Shown here piece by piece: positions 8,853 to 17,146 of a DNA stretch of 64,000 bases (position 1 is its first letter; each line of letters starts with the position of its first letter). The notes below the pieces were generated by a model. It was not told the origin of the DNA. It worked only from the letters and a program-made list of their open reading frames with translations, and searched no databases. Location of the stretch: positions 1,736,001 through 1,800,000 of the forward strand of contig NZ_BLLN01000005.1 in the NCBI RefSeq assembly GCF_011170125.1. The letters run 5' to 3'. Made by a program: the position numbers and the translations under genes. Origin of the DNA: Streptomyces diastaticus subsp. diastaticus (GTDB lineage: Bacteria > Actinomycetota > Actinomycetes > Streptomycetales > Streptomycetaceae).

Positions 8853-9414
8853 CGGCGGAGCGGCCCGCTCCACCACCAGCGCGAAAATCGTGGTGGCGGG
8901 CGGCTTCGGCGTGGGCAAGACCACGTTCGTCGGAGCCGTATCGGAGATCAACCCGCTGCGCACCGAAGCCGTCATGACCAGCGCATCCGCCGGCATCGAC
9001 GACCTCACCCACACCGGCGACAAGACCACCACCACCGTCGCCATGGACTTCGGCCGCATCACCCTCGACCAGGACCTCATCCTCTACCTCTTCGGCACCC
9101 CCGGACAGGACCGCTTCTGGTTCATGTGGGACGACCTCGTCCGCGGCGCCATCGGCGCCGTCGTCCTCGTCGACACCCGCCGCCTCGCCGACTGCTTCCC
9201 CGCCGTCGACTACTTCGAGAACAGCGGACTCCCCTTCGTCATCGCCCTCAACGGCTTCGACGGACACCAGCCCTACGCCCCCGAAGAAGTACGCGAAGCC
9301 CTCCAGATCGGCCCCGACGCCCCCATCATCACCACCGACGCACGCCACCGCGCCGACGCCAAATCCGCCCTCATCACCCTCGTCGAACACGCCCTCATGG
9401 CCCGACTGCGCTGA
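8833..9414 (+). CDS. cvnD: Conservon Ras/MglA-like GTPase CvnD (second conservon)
   Basis: This 193-residue GTPase has the same P-loop (GGFGVGKTT), GTPGQDR switch II and NGFDG elements as the first CvnD. Only the last residue differs (Arg instead of Lys). Because the two GTPases are effectively one protein, any difference in signalling between the two conservons must come from CvnA or the N-terminus of CvnC. A long hairpin follows between this gene and the convergent accE. Confidence 0.96.
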   Translation: MDFASSNGGAARSTTSAKIVVAGGFGVGKTTFVGAVSEINPLRTEAVMTSASAGIDDLTHTGDKTTTTVAMDFGRITLDQDLILYLFGTPGQDRFWFMWDDLVRGAIGAVVLVDTRRLADCFPAVDYFENSGLPFVIALNGFDGHQPYAPEEVREALQIGPDAPIITTDARHRADAKSALITLVEHALMARLR

Positions 9415-9417
9415 CGG

Positions 9418-9508
9418 CGGCGCGTCCCGCACGACGCCGACGGCCCCCGCCCTTCCCGGAGTTCTCCGGAGGGGACGGGGGCCGTCGGGGTGTACGGGAC
9501 GCGCCGCG
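9418..9508. terminator. Large bidirectional terminator between cvnD and accE
   Basis: Nested inverted repeats span about 90 bases. The outer arms (CGGCGCGTCCCG near 9418 and CGGGACGCGCCG near 9497) enclose inner arms GACGGCCCCCG at 9439 and CGGGGGCCGTC ending at 9486, with a further small stem at the tip. It sits exactly between two convergent genes, so it can end both transcripts. Confidence 0.75.
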
Positions 9509-9522
9509 CGCGGCGCTTCGGT

Positions 9523-9741
9523 TCAGCCCTGCCAGCTGTGCGGGGCGCGGAAACCGGGGGTCCGCTCCAGGCGGCGCCAGCCGGCCCGGTCGCGGCCTCG
9601 GTGCGGGGCGGCGGGGGCCGGCGTGGCGGCGGCACGGGCCATCAGCAGGGCGGTGATGGCCGCCAGTTCCTCGGGCTCGGCGTGACCCTTCTCGACGCGC
9701 AGGAACTGTTCGGGCGTGGCCGGAACGGTGGGTGTGGCCAT
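9523..9741 (-). CDS. accE: Acyl-CoA carboxylase epsilon subunit
   Basis: This 72-residue protein lies directly downstream of the carboxylase beta subunit. It has the usual form of the actinobacterial epsilon subunit: a short N-terminus, a central helix (EELAAITALLMARAAA) and a C-terminal W-x-x-L-E-R-x-P-G-F-R-x-P-x-S-W motif. The epsilon subunit stimulates and stabilises the AccA-AccB complex in Streptomyces. The ATG at 9741 is preceded by GGAG. The gene is short but its position and C-terminal motif make the call firm. The name accE follows from the neighbouring AccB-type beta subunit. Confidence 0.88.
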   Translation of the reverse strand: MATPTVPATPEQFLRVEKGHAEPEELAAITALLMARAAATPAPAAPHRGRDRAGWRRLERTPGFRAPHSWQG

Positions 9742-9833
9742 GGGGTGCTTCTCCGTCTTCTGGTGGGTCCGCGGGGAGGGTGAGGTGCGCGCCGGGGCCG
9801 GCGACGGGGTGGCCGCCGCCGGGCCGGGGACCG

Positions 9834-11426
9834 TCACTGGGGCGGGTTGCCGTGCTTGCGGGAGGGCAGGTCGGCGTGCTTGGTGCGGAGCATGGCCAGC
9901 GAGTCGATGAGGACCTGGCGGGTCTCGGCGGGGTCGATGACGTCGTCGACGAGGCCGCGCTCGGCCGCGTAGTACGGGTGCATCAGCTCGGCCTTGTACT
10001 CCTTGACCATGCGGGCGCGCATCGCCTCGGGGTCGTCGGCCTCGGCGATCTGGCGGCGGAAGATGACGTTGGCCGCGCCCTCGGCGCCCATCACGGCGAT
10101 CTCGTTGGTGGGCCAGGCGTAGGTGAGGTCGGCGCCGATCGACTGGGAGTCCATGACGATGTAGGCGCCGCCGTACGCCTTGCGCAGGATCAGCGAGATG
10201 CGCGGCACGGTGGCGTTGCAGTAGGCGTACAGCAACTTGGCGCCGTGGCGGATGATGCCGCCGTGCTCCTGGTCGACGCCCGGGAGGAAGCCGGGGACGT
10301 CGAGGAGGGTGACGATCGGGATGTTGAACGCGTCGCACATCTGCACGAAGCGGGCGGCCTTCTCGGAGGCCTCGATGTCCAGGACGCCGGCCAGGGCCTG
10401 CGGCTGGTTGGCGACGATGCCGACGACCTGGCCGTCGAGACGGGCCAGGGTGCAGATGATGTTCCGCGCCCAGCGCTCGTGCACCTCCAGGTGGTCGCCG
10501 TCGTCGACCAGCTCCTCGATGACCTTGGCCATGTCGTACGGCCGGTTTCCGTCGGCCGGGACCAGGTCGAGGAGGGCGTCGCCGCGCCGGTCGGCCGGGT
10601 CGTCGGTCTCGGCGGCGGGCGGGTTCTCCCGGTTGTTCTGGGGGAGGAGGGAGAGGAGGTAGCGCACCTCGGCGAGGCACGTCTCCTCGTCGTCGTAGGC
10701 GAAGTGGCAGACGCCGGAGGTCTCGGCGTGCACGTCCGCGCCGCCCAGGCCGTTCTGGCTGATCTCCTCGCCGGTCACCGCGCGGACCACGTCCGGGCCG
10801 GTGATGAACATCTGCGAGGTGTCGCGGACCATGAAGACGAAGTCGGTCAGCGCCGGACTGTAGGCGGCGCCACCCGCGCACGGGCCGAGCATCACGCTGA
10901 TCTGCGGGATGACCCCGGACGCCTTGGTGTTGCGCTGGAAGATGCCGCCGTATCCGGCGAGGGCGGAGACGCCCTCCTGGATGCGGGCGCCCGCGCCGTC
11001 GTTGAGGGAGACCAGCGGCGCCCCGGCCGCGATGGCCATGTCCATGATCTTGTGGATCTTCGTGGCGTGGGCCTCGCCGAGCGCGCCACCGAAGATCCGG
11101 AAGTCGTGCGCGTAGACGAAGACCGTCCGGCCCTCGACCGTGCCCCAGCCGGTGATGACACCATCGGTGTGCGGCTTCTTCTGCTCCAGGCCGAACCCGG
11201 TCGCCCGGTGCCTGCGGAGCTGCTCGACCTCGCGGAACGAGCCCTCGTCCAGCAGCAGGGCGATCCGCTCGCGGGCGGTCAGCTTGCCCTTGGCGCGCTG
11301 CGCCGCCGTCGCCTTCTCACTCGGACCCTGCTCGGCCCGCTGGCGCAGGGCGTGGAGCTCGGCCACGCGGCCACGTGCGTCGGCGGGCTCGCTCCCGGAC
11401 TCGGCTGTCTCGTCCAAAACGGTCAT
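9834..11426 (-). CDS. accB: Acetyl/propionyl-CoA carboxylase carboxyltransferase beta subunit
   Basis: This 530-residue biotin-dependent carboxyltransferase transfers CO2 from carboxy-biotin to an acyl-CoA, making malonyl- or methylmalonyl-CoA. Both crotonase-like halves are present, with acyl-CoA-site glycines (AGARIQEG, GPCAGGAAYSPAL) and biotin-site motifs (DVPGFLPG, GAKLLYAY). At the specificity position equivalent to Asp422 of Streptomyces PccB this protein has Ile423 (context KAYGGAYIVMD). Ile is the AccB-type residue, which accepts acetyl-CoA as well as propionyl-CoA. The N-terminus MTVLDE also fits AccB as I remember it. It pairs with accE downstream; the biotinylated alpha subunit is not in this window. 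Confidence 0.96.
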   Translation of the reverse strand: MTVLDETAESGSEPADARGRVAELHALRQRAEQGPSEKATAAQRAKGKLTARERIALLLDEGSFREVEQLRRHRATGFGLEQKKPHTDGVITGWGTVEGRTVFVYAHDFRIFGGALGEAHATKIHKIMDMAIAAGAPLVSLNDGAGARIQEGVSALAGYGGIFQRNTKASGVIPQISVMLGPCAGGAAYSPALTDFVFMVRDTSQMFITGPDVVRAVTGEEISQNGLGGADVHAETSGVCHFAYDDEETCLAEVRYLLSLLPQNNRENPPAAETDDPADRRGDALLDLVPADGNRPYDMAKVIEELVDDGDHLEVHERWARNIICTLARLDGQVVGIVANQPQALAGVLDIEASEKAARFVQMCDAFNIPIVTLLDVPGFLPGVDQEHGGIIRHGAKLLYAYCNATVPRISLILRKAYGGAYIVMDSQSIGADLTYAWPTNEIAVMGAEGAANVIFRRQIAEADDPEAMRARMVKEYKAELMHPYYAAERGLVDDVIDPAETRQVLIDSLAMLRTKHADLPSRKHGNPPQ

Positions 11427-11742
11427 GTAGCGACTCTACGAAGCCGGGCCCCGGGAATCTGCCGTCGACTCCTCACAGTCCTCAGGCCGTTTTCCTGGAG
11501 CGGTCTCACAGGAAGATCGGGGTACGCAACGCATTCGACTGCTGGCGGGGGGTGCGCGTTGTGGCATTCCGACAAAGGCGAGGAGCGTGCGAACGGCTCG
11601 GCGGCCCGTAGGGACCCCACAAGCGGACGCGCCCGGGGCGGGGCATCCCTTGGCGCGCCCGACGGCTGACACCCACCGGAGGACCGGGGTCCGCCCGCCG
11701 AGGTGGACGGCGGGCGGACCCCGGAGGGGACCGGCGGGCCGG
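11427..11742. other. Intergenic region upstream of accB
   Basis: This 316-base gap holds the accB promoter on the minus strand and the terminator of the next gene at 11684-11724. I see no convincing coding sequence. Confidence 0.5.
11684..11724 (-). terminator. Terminator of the small secreted-protein gene
   Basis: Perfect 16-base arms (CCGGGGTCCGCCCGCC at 11684-11699 and GGCGGGCGGACCCCGG at 11709-11724) lie 19 bases beyond the stop of the minus-strand gene at 11743. Confidence 0.75.
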
Positions 11743-12282
11743 TCAGCAGCCGCCGCAGTTGTGGAAGGTCACGTCCCAGTGGTTGCCCTCGTTGGCGTAG
11801 ATGTTGCCAGAGGCGGACTTGTACTGGGCGGCGCCGTCGCCGCGCTGGCCGATGTAGGTGAAGTGACCGGTGACGTAGTTGTTCAGGCAGGTGGCCTTGG
11901 CGAAATCGAGCTTGTAGCCGTTCCAGTGCGAGTAGGTGCCGCTCGCGTGGCCGGTCTCGGTGCCGCCGGTGATCCTCAGGGCACAGCCGCTCGCCGACTT
12001 GAGGGTCTGGGCGCCCTGGGCCGAGGCGAGGTTCAACTGGTCGAACGAGGTGCAGGTCGAGACGTTGCGGTTGGAGCAGCCGCCCGAGGACGACCACGTG
12101 ATCCCTGAGGAGGAGAACCGTGAGGTGGCCTGGGCATGAGTGATCTTGGTGACGGCCGCGCCGTACTCGGCGGCGGCGCCGGCGGGGGCCGGAGCGGCGG
12201 TGGCGGCGGTGGCGGTGCCGATGACGCCGAACCCGGCTCCCGCGACGAGGGCGAGGGCGCTCAGCGCCGAGCGGATCTTCAT
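11743..12282 (-). CDS. Small secreted protein with LAS-type metallopeptidase-like motifs
   Basis: The product has 179 residues and starts with a clear Sec signal peptide (MKIRSALSALALVAGAGFG, then an Ala-rich cleavage region). The mature part has six or more cysteines, suggesting disulfides. Near the C-terminus it contains SHWNGYKLD, which is H-x6-D with the spacing of the zinc ligands of LAS peptidases (M15-like), followed by NEGNHWDV, an ExxHW match. This suggests a cell-wall peptidase fold, but the protein is short and I do not recognise the family with certainty. The ATG has an AAGGAGGA site four bases upstream. Confidence 0.8.
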   Translation of the reverse strand: MKIRSALSALALVAGAGFGVIGTATAATAAPAPAGAAAEYGAAVTKITHAQATSRFSSSGITWSSSGGCSNRNVSTCTSFDQLNLASAQGAQTLKSASGCALRITGGTETGHASGTYSHWNGYKLDFAKATCLNNYVTGHFTYIGQRGDGAAQYKSASGNIYANEGNHWDVTFHNCGGC

Positions 12283-12660
12283 GGGGTCCTCCTTGCGTGG
12301 CGTGCGGGGCACGCGGCGGTGGGGGGTGCGTGGGGGTGGTGCGGAGGCCGTACGGGGCGGAGCAGAGGCATAGTGCCCGAGTTCTACGCGTGTCACCAGG
12401 GGGTCCAACCCACCAGTTCCAGCCAACTCGGGGGCGCACCCCGACCGCGTGCGTCCGCGCGCCACCGAAGCCCGGAACGCGCTCACCGGCACCGGCCGGC
12501 CCGGCCCGGCGCCAGAGGGCCTCGGCCAGGGTTCAGCACCCACCCGAGCAGAGATGTTGAAAGTTGAACGGAAACGCGTTACCGTCGAACTCGTTGAACA
12601 TTCAACAGCTTCTCCCCCGCTCCGGAGTCCGCCCGGAGCACGTCCCCCAAGGAGCACACC
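12283..12660. promoter_or_regulatory. Divergent promoter region of the secreted-protein gene and yceI
   Basis: The 378 bases between two divergent genes include a cluster of GTTGAA/TTCAAC boxes near the yceI side (12555-12606). No additional reading frame looks coding. Confidence 0.5.
12555..12606 (+). promoter_or_regulatory. Candidate operator/promoter of the YceI gene
   Basis: A near-palindrome GTTGAA-CA-TTCAAC occupies 12593-12606. Two more half-sites, GTTGAA and TTGAAC, lie at 12555-12568. This TTGAA/TTCAA symmetry is of the kind recognised by MarR-family repressors. The sites lie about 55-105 bases before the yceI start, where a promoter should be. The regulator itself is not adjacent. 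Confidence 0.5.
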
Positions 12661-13266
12661 ATGGGCATCTTCGGCCGCAAGAACGACACCGCCGCGACCG
12701 CCGCGACCAGCGCCGTCAACCCGGACCTGGCCGCGCTGACCGGCACCTACACGATCGACCCGGCGCACACCACGATCGGCTTCGTGGCCCGCCACGCCAT
12801 GGTCACCAACGTCAAGGGCGGCTTCGCCGACTTCACCGGCACGCTGGAGCTGGACGGTGCGGACCCGGCGAACTCCTCCGCCCGGATCGACGTGACCATG
12901 GACTCGATCGACACCGGCAACGCCGACCGCGACGGTCACCTCAAGAGCGCCGACTTCTTCAAGACCGACGAGTTCCCGCAGATGACCTTCCGCTCCACGA
13001 AGGCGGAGGCGCTCGGCGGGGACGACTACCGGATCACCGGCGACCTGACCATCCTCGGCACCACCCGGCCGCTCTCCATCGACCTGGAGTTCAACGGCGC
13101 CGCCAAGGACCCGTTCGGCAACGAGCGCGTCGGTTTCGAGGGCACCGCCTCCATCCTGCGCTCCGAGTGGGGCCTGACCTGGAACGCGGCCCTGGAGACC
13201 GGTGGCGTCCTCGTCTCCGACAAGATCAAGCTGGCCTTCGACATCTCGGCGATCAAGAACGCCTGA
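12661..13266 (+). CDS. YceI-family protein
   Basis: This 201-residue protein matches the YceI family, lipocalin-like barrels that bind isoprenoid or amphiphilic ligands. The start of the fold (TGTYTIDPAHTTIGFVARH), the DGHLKSADFF segment and the TILGTTRPLSIDLEF strand are diagnostic. There is no signal peptide, so it is probably cytoplasmic. An AAGGAG site precedes the ATG. A perfect-stem terminator follows at about 13352. YceI genes in actinobacteria are often under MarR control, consistent with the upstream palindrome. Confidence 0.92.
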   Translation: MGIFGRKNDTAATAATSAVNPDLAALTGTYTIDPAHTTIGFVARHAMVTNVKGGFADFTGTLELDGADPANSSARIDVTMDSIDTGNADRDGHLKSADFFKTDEFPQMTFRSTKAEALGGDDYRITGDLTILGTTRPLSIDLEFNGAAKDPFGNERVGFEGTASILRSEWGLTWNAALETGGVLVSDKIKLAFDISAIKNA

Positions 13267-13990
13267 CCCCTCCCGGCCGGGCCGGCCGGACGGCCCCCGG
13301 CCCACGGACCCGCAGAACCACAGGGGCACGGGGCCCTGGAGCCCCGAGAGCGCGCCCGCCCTCCCTTCCGGAGGGCGGGCGCTCCTGCGTGCGGCCGGCC
13401 GGCGGCGGGCGGCCCGCCCGCCACTCCACCGGTCCGCCGGCACCTCGCCCACCGACGGGGCGCCGCTGGTCGCGAGCGTGGCGAGCCGGCGGACCGAAGC
13501 GCCCCGAGGGACAGGCACCGGAGCCCCGCGACTCCACGCCGGCCCGGCACACACGCTCGGCCCTCTGCCCGGCCGGCCACCCCTCTCCGGTCTCACCCGC
13601 CGGGGCCGCCGTGCGGCGACGGTCACGCCGCGACCGCCGTGGCGTCCTGACGTCCATGACCGGGGTCACCGTCACGACCGCCATGCCCCGCCGTGAATGC
13701 GCTGGTCACGCCCCCGGAACGCCCCGCACGTTCGGGTGACACCAAGGGTGGCGCGGACGGTGCCGGGTAGCTGACGGTCGGAGCCGAGAGGCGGGCGCGT
13801 GGGTGTGCGGGCGGAGCGGATGCCGCTCGCCCACCCCGGCCGACGCGCCCTCCGCCGACCCCTCGGCGCCACCCTCCGCCCTCTCCTCACCGCTCCCCGC
13901 CGGGGTCGTCCCCCCGCTCCGTACGGGGGTGGCCCGGAGAGGGCGGTCCGGGGGGTGCCGCGTCGGGGCGCGGCGCGGGACGGCGGCGCG
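13267..13990. other. Long intergenic region after yceI
   Basis: This 724-base stretch contains the yceI terminator (13352-13382). All overlapping reading frames are Arg/Pro-rich with no recognisable domain, which is typical of non-coding high-GC DNA. I see no RNA gene or mobile element. Confidence 0.5.
13352..13382 (+). terminator. Terminator downstream of yceI
   Basis: The arms GCGCCCGCCCTCC (from 13352) and GGAGGGCGGGCGC (ending about 13382) surround a five-base loop, about 85 bases after the yceI stop. Confidence 0.7.
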
Positions 13991-14368
13991 CTACCCGGCC
14001 GCGGTCTCCGGGACGCGGTAGCCCGGCACGGAGGGCCAGCGCACCGTCATGACGACCGACGGCTCCTCGGCCTCCCAGGAGTGGTCGACGCCCTTGCCCC
14101 AGATCACGTACTGCCCCTGTTCACTCAGGACCACGTCCCGGCCGGGGAACTCCATGCGGAAGCGGCCGCTGACGAGGACGAGCAGCGCCTGCCGTTCCTC
14201 GCCCCGCACCCAGGCGGCGCGTCGGTCGCCGGCCTCGTGGACGCCCCATTTGATCTCCACGGCCTCGTTGTGGCGCGGGTCGTCCGGCGCCTTGAAGTGG
14301 CCCATGATCCACCCGGCGTCCAGCGCGGCCTCCGTGGGGGCGTCACCCACGTACACGTTCTCGCTCAT
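13991..14368 (-). CDS. Cupin-like small protein
   Basis: This 125-residue protein has the strand pattern of a single cupin-fold domain: a VLVSGRFRMEFPG strand pair near residues 67-80 followed by GQYVIWGKGVDHSW near residues 85-98. No clear metal-binding His/Glu triad is visible, so an enzymatic role is doubtful. The ATG at 14368 opens MSENVYVGD; a longer upstream reading to 14503 has no supporting site. Its function is unknown. It is divergent from the SRPBCC gene. Confidence 0.75.
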   Translation of the reverse strand: MSENVYVGDAPTEAALDAGWIMGHFKAPDDPRHNEAVEIKWGVHEAGDRRAAWVRGEERQALLVLVSGRFRMEFPGRDVVLSEQGQYVIWGKGVDHSWEAEEPSVVMTVRWPSVPGYRVPETAAG

Positions 14369-14492
14369 CCTCCGGACGGTAGTACACGTGAGGGTGGTCT
14401 CCCCGGGGGCTGGAGGGTGGCCGGGCCGGGGCGGCTTTGGTTGGCTGGGGTGGTCCTGCTGACGCGTTGTACGACTGAGGGGGTTGAGGGAC

Positions 14493-14975
14493 GTGAGGAG
14501 CACAGCGGAGGTCTCCGTGGCGGCCGTGATCGAGGCGGAGCCGAAGGCGGTCTACGAGCGGGTCGCCGACGTGGCGTCGATGGGCCGGTGGAGTCCGGAG
14601 TGCGTGCGGACGGCGGCGGGCGTCGGGCCCGCACCGGTGGGCGCCGAGTTCAAGGGTGTCAACAAAGGCCCGAGCGGGCGCAGTTGGTCGACGCGCTGCC
14701 GGGTGATGGTGGCGCGGCCCGGTGAACGGTTCACCTTCCGGGTGCGGTTCTGGGGGATGCCGGTGGCGACCTGGGACTACCGCTTCCGTCCGGTCGGCGA
14801 CGGCACCGCGACCGAGGTGACCGAGACGGCCGTGGACCAGCGGAACCGGCTCCTGTGGTTCCTCGGTTCGGCGGTCAGCGGCGTCTGGGACCGGAGCGCG
14901 CACAACGCAGAGACCATGCGCCGCACCCTGGAGCGTCTCCGCGAGACGCTGGAGGCGGAGCGACGGACGGGGTGA
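14493..14975 (+). CDS. SRPBCC (START/polyketide-cyclase-like) family protein
   Basis: This is a lipid- or polyketide-binding helix-grip protein of about 160 residues. It opens with a first strand (STAEVSVAAVIEAEPKAV) and the YERVADVASMGRWSPEC segment typical of the family, continues with strands around RFTFRVRFWG and WDYRFRPVGDGTATEVTET, and closes with a long C-terminal helix. I chose GTG 14493 because GAGGGGG lies nine bases upstream; TTG 14484 is an in-frame alternative. It has no neighbour that fixes its ligand. Confidence 0.82.
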   Translation: MRSTAEVSVAAVIEAEPKAVYERVADVASMGRWSPECVRTAAGVGPAPVGAEFKGVNKGPSGRSWSTRCRVMVARPGERFTFRVRFWGMPVATWDYRFRPVGDGTATEVTETAVDQRNRLLWFLGSAVSGVWDRSAHNAETMRRTLERLRETLEAERRTG

Positions 14976-15424
14976 GGCCCGGCCGGTACGGGGCCCTGGG
15001 GCAGGCCGGCCCGCACCCCGCGGGCGCGGGCTCCGCCGCCTCGTCGCGAGGGCGGGGCCTGGCGCCGGACACCACGACTGCCGCGCGCACCGGCGGCCTG
15101 AAGACCTTCCTCGCGCCTGACGAGGAACGGGCCGCCCGAGCGCGGTGTTCGCCGTCCACGTGGCAGTCGTCGCCCGTATCAGCCCCGGGGCCGGCAGGGT
15201 CCCCGTCGAGTTGCGCGACGTCCGGCGGCAGTCCGGCCGCTCCTCGTGCGGAGCGGCCTGGCGTGGAGGGCGCCCCGTCCGGCCGGAGCGGTCAGGATGG
15301 CCGCCCGCGACGGAACCGCCCCGGCGGGCCGGGACCGCGGCACGGGCGAAACCGCGGGGGCCGTACGCCCCGGGGCTGACGTCCGGCCGGCCTCCTGTCG
15401 GTGGCGTGTGGTGGGATCGGTCGT
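14976..15424. other. Intergenic region
   Basis: This is 449 bases without a credible gene. The frames that cross it are Arg/Pro/Gly-rich and lack a ribosome-binding site. I see no hairpin of note. Confidence 0.45.
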
Positions 15425-16099
15425 ATGAGCGACGACGGGACGAGGACGGCCGGGGACGAGGCGCGCGCCGAGGCGGTGCGGGAGGCGTGGGCGCGCATCG
15501 ACGCGTGGATGCGCGCCCACGCACCCGATTCCTACGAGGAGTTGGCCCCGCCCGCCGGTCCGGCGGCGGTCGAGGCGGCCCAGGCGGAGCTGGGGGTGCG
15601 GTTCCCGGCCGATCTGCTCGCCTCGCTCGCCTGCCATGACGGACTGCGCCACTGGGCCAACTGCCTGCCGGTCCGCCCGCCCCTGCCGGTCTCCGAGATC
15701 GTCGGTCACTGGCGGATGTGCGTGGAGATCGACGAGGCCAACCGCGCCGACGGGGAGGGCCGGGAGCCCGAGGACGAGGAGCCGTGGTGGCACCCGCAGT
15801 GGGTCCCGTGGGCGCAGAGCGACGGCGACGCCCAGATCATCGATATGCGCCCCGGTCCGGACCAGGGCCGTCTGGGCATGGCGTACCACGACGACTGCGG
15901 CGTGTTCGAAGGCGGCTGGCCGTCGCTGTCGGCGTACCTCACCGAGGTCGCGGAGGTTCTGGAGAAGGGCGGTGCCGTCGGCGGCACCTGGGTGCCCTAC
16001 CTGACGTGCGACGGCGAACTGTGGTGGTCCCTCAAGGACGAGACCGAGCTGAACGGCGAGCCGCTGACCCCCGCTCCGGCGCCGGCGGCGGCTTCCTGA
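15425..16099 (+). CDS. SMI1/KNR4-family protein
   Basis: This 224-residue protein has the SMI1/KNR4 (SUKH) pattern. An early helix with an E-x-x-x-G-V-x-F-P-A-D-L motif (AELGVRFPADLLASLACHDG) is followed by W-rich segments (EEPWWHPQWVPWAQ) and a G-D-x-x-I-I-D strand (GDAQIIDMRPG). The SUKH superfamily includes immunity proteins of contact-dependent toxins as well as housekeeping members. No toxin gene is adjacent, so an immunity role is not supported here. The ATG at 15425 follows a weak GGGATCGG site. Confidence 0.85.
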   Translation: MSDDGTRTAGDEARAEAVREAWARIDAWMRAHAPDSYEELAPPAGPAAVEAAQAELGVRFPADLLASLACHDGLRHWANCLPVRPPLPVSEIVGHWRMCVEIDEANRADGEGREPEDEEPWWHPQWVPWAQSDGDAQIIDMRPGPDQGRLGMAYHDDCGVFEGGWPSLSAYLTEVAEVLEKGGAVGGTWVPYLTCDGELWWSLKDETELNGEPLTPAPAPAAAS

Positions 16100-16363
16100 C
16101 GCCCTGCCGGGCCGGTACGCACCCCGCCTGAAGCAGGCCCGACCGGTCCCCGTGCGGGTCACGGAAGACGGCCACGATCCCGTGTGTCTCCCGCCGGGGT
16201 GCCTCCTCGAAGGCCGCCCCGGCGGCGCGCGGCGGGGCGTGCTCGCCCGCGGAGTCCTCGGTGCGGAGGAGGAATCCGGCCCCGCCGCCCGTCTGATCGC
16301 CCACCCGGGCGGCCTGTTCCGCAGCGGTCGCCTTCGCGGGGGCCGGACGGGAGCTACCCGCTG

Positions 16364-17146
16364 CTACTTCACGGCGACGTGGTCCCCGCTCGACGACCTC
16401 GCTCCGGAGGTCGAGTTGCCGTGGTACGTCCAGCGCCACGTCCCCGTCCCGGTGGCCTTGACCATGGTCTTGAGGGCGCCCTTGCTGTTCGACCTCGCCT
16501 TCTTGACCGTCTTGTACGAGGAGGCTCCCGCGGGCCTGAACTGGAGGCTGACGGTGCGGCCGGCGTAGCCCTGGTAGGTGTGCTTGTCCCAATCGGCGCG
16601 GGTGACGGTCCCGGTCACGGTGAGGGTCTTGCCCTTGGTCACCGGCTCCGGCGAGGCGTTGACGGTGAGGCGGGTGGCCCGCTTGACCTGTAGCGGCAGG
16701 TTCTCGTCGTCCACGTCGTGGCCGCCGCCGGCCAGCGAGATCCGGGCGCACGTCTTCCAGGTGCCGGCGTCCTTGTTCTTGAGGCCGGCGTGCCGCGGGT
16801 GGATGGAGAACGCCACGGCGAAGTCGTAGACGCCCTTCACGGGGTCCACGACCTCGGGGTCGCCGCCCCCGAGGGCGCTCCAGAGCTCTTCCCCCTTCCC
16901 GAGCTTCCCCCGGTAGGGGTGCACCATGGGGACGCCCTTGAACGTGAGTTCGGTCGTCATCCGGCCGGAGGCGGGTACCTCGACCTCTTCCTTCACCCCG
17001 ATCACGATCGGCTTGCCGCTGTTCACCTTGACCCTGGTGAAGGAGACACCGCCCTCCGCCGCCCCGGCCGGCACCGCCGTCAGTCCGGTGAACACGACCG
17101 CCGCTCCGCCGGCCACCGCCGTTCTCCACATCGTCTTCCGCGTCAT
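16364..17146 (-). CDS. Secreted protein with C-terminal Ig-like beta domain
   Basis: This 260-residue protein begins with a signal peptide (MTRKTMWRTAVAGGAAVVF, cleavage near AAAEG). A beta-rich region follows, and then an Ig-like C-terminal domain with the pattern T-K-G-K-T-L-T-V-T-G-T-V, V-S-L-Q-F-R-P-A-G and a W-R-W-T-Y closing strand. This architecture is common among secreted Streptomyces proteins of unknown role. The start ATG at 17146 has GAGAGG about 11 bases upstream. I do not recognise a catalytic motif. Confidence 0.82.
   Translation of the reverse strand: MTRKTMWRTAVAGGAAVVFTGLTAVPAGAAEGGVSFTRVKVNSGKPIVIGVKEEVEVPASGRMTTELTFKGVPMVHPYRGKLGKGEELWSALGGGDPEVVDPVKGVYDFAVAFSIHPRHAGLKNKDAGTWKTCARISLAGGGHDVDDENLPLQVKRATRLTVNASPEPVTKGKTLTVTGTVTRADWDKHTYQGYAGRTVSLQFRPAGASSYKTVKKARSNSKGALKTMVKATGTGTWRWTYHGNSTSGARSSSGDHVAVK

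Noticed and set aside
3483..9407. Repeated conservon segments as a mobile element
   Set aside because: The repeat ends fall inside genes, there are no terminal inverted repeats or target duplications, and no transposase is encoded.
9732..11669. Plus-strand frame of 645 codons opposite accB
   Set aside because: accB on the minus strand is unambiguous; the frame is a composition shadow.
15425..16099. SMI1/KNR4 protein as immunity gene of a polymorphic toxin system
   Set aside because: No toxin, secretion or pre-toxin domain gene is adjacent.
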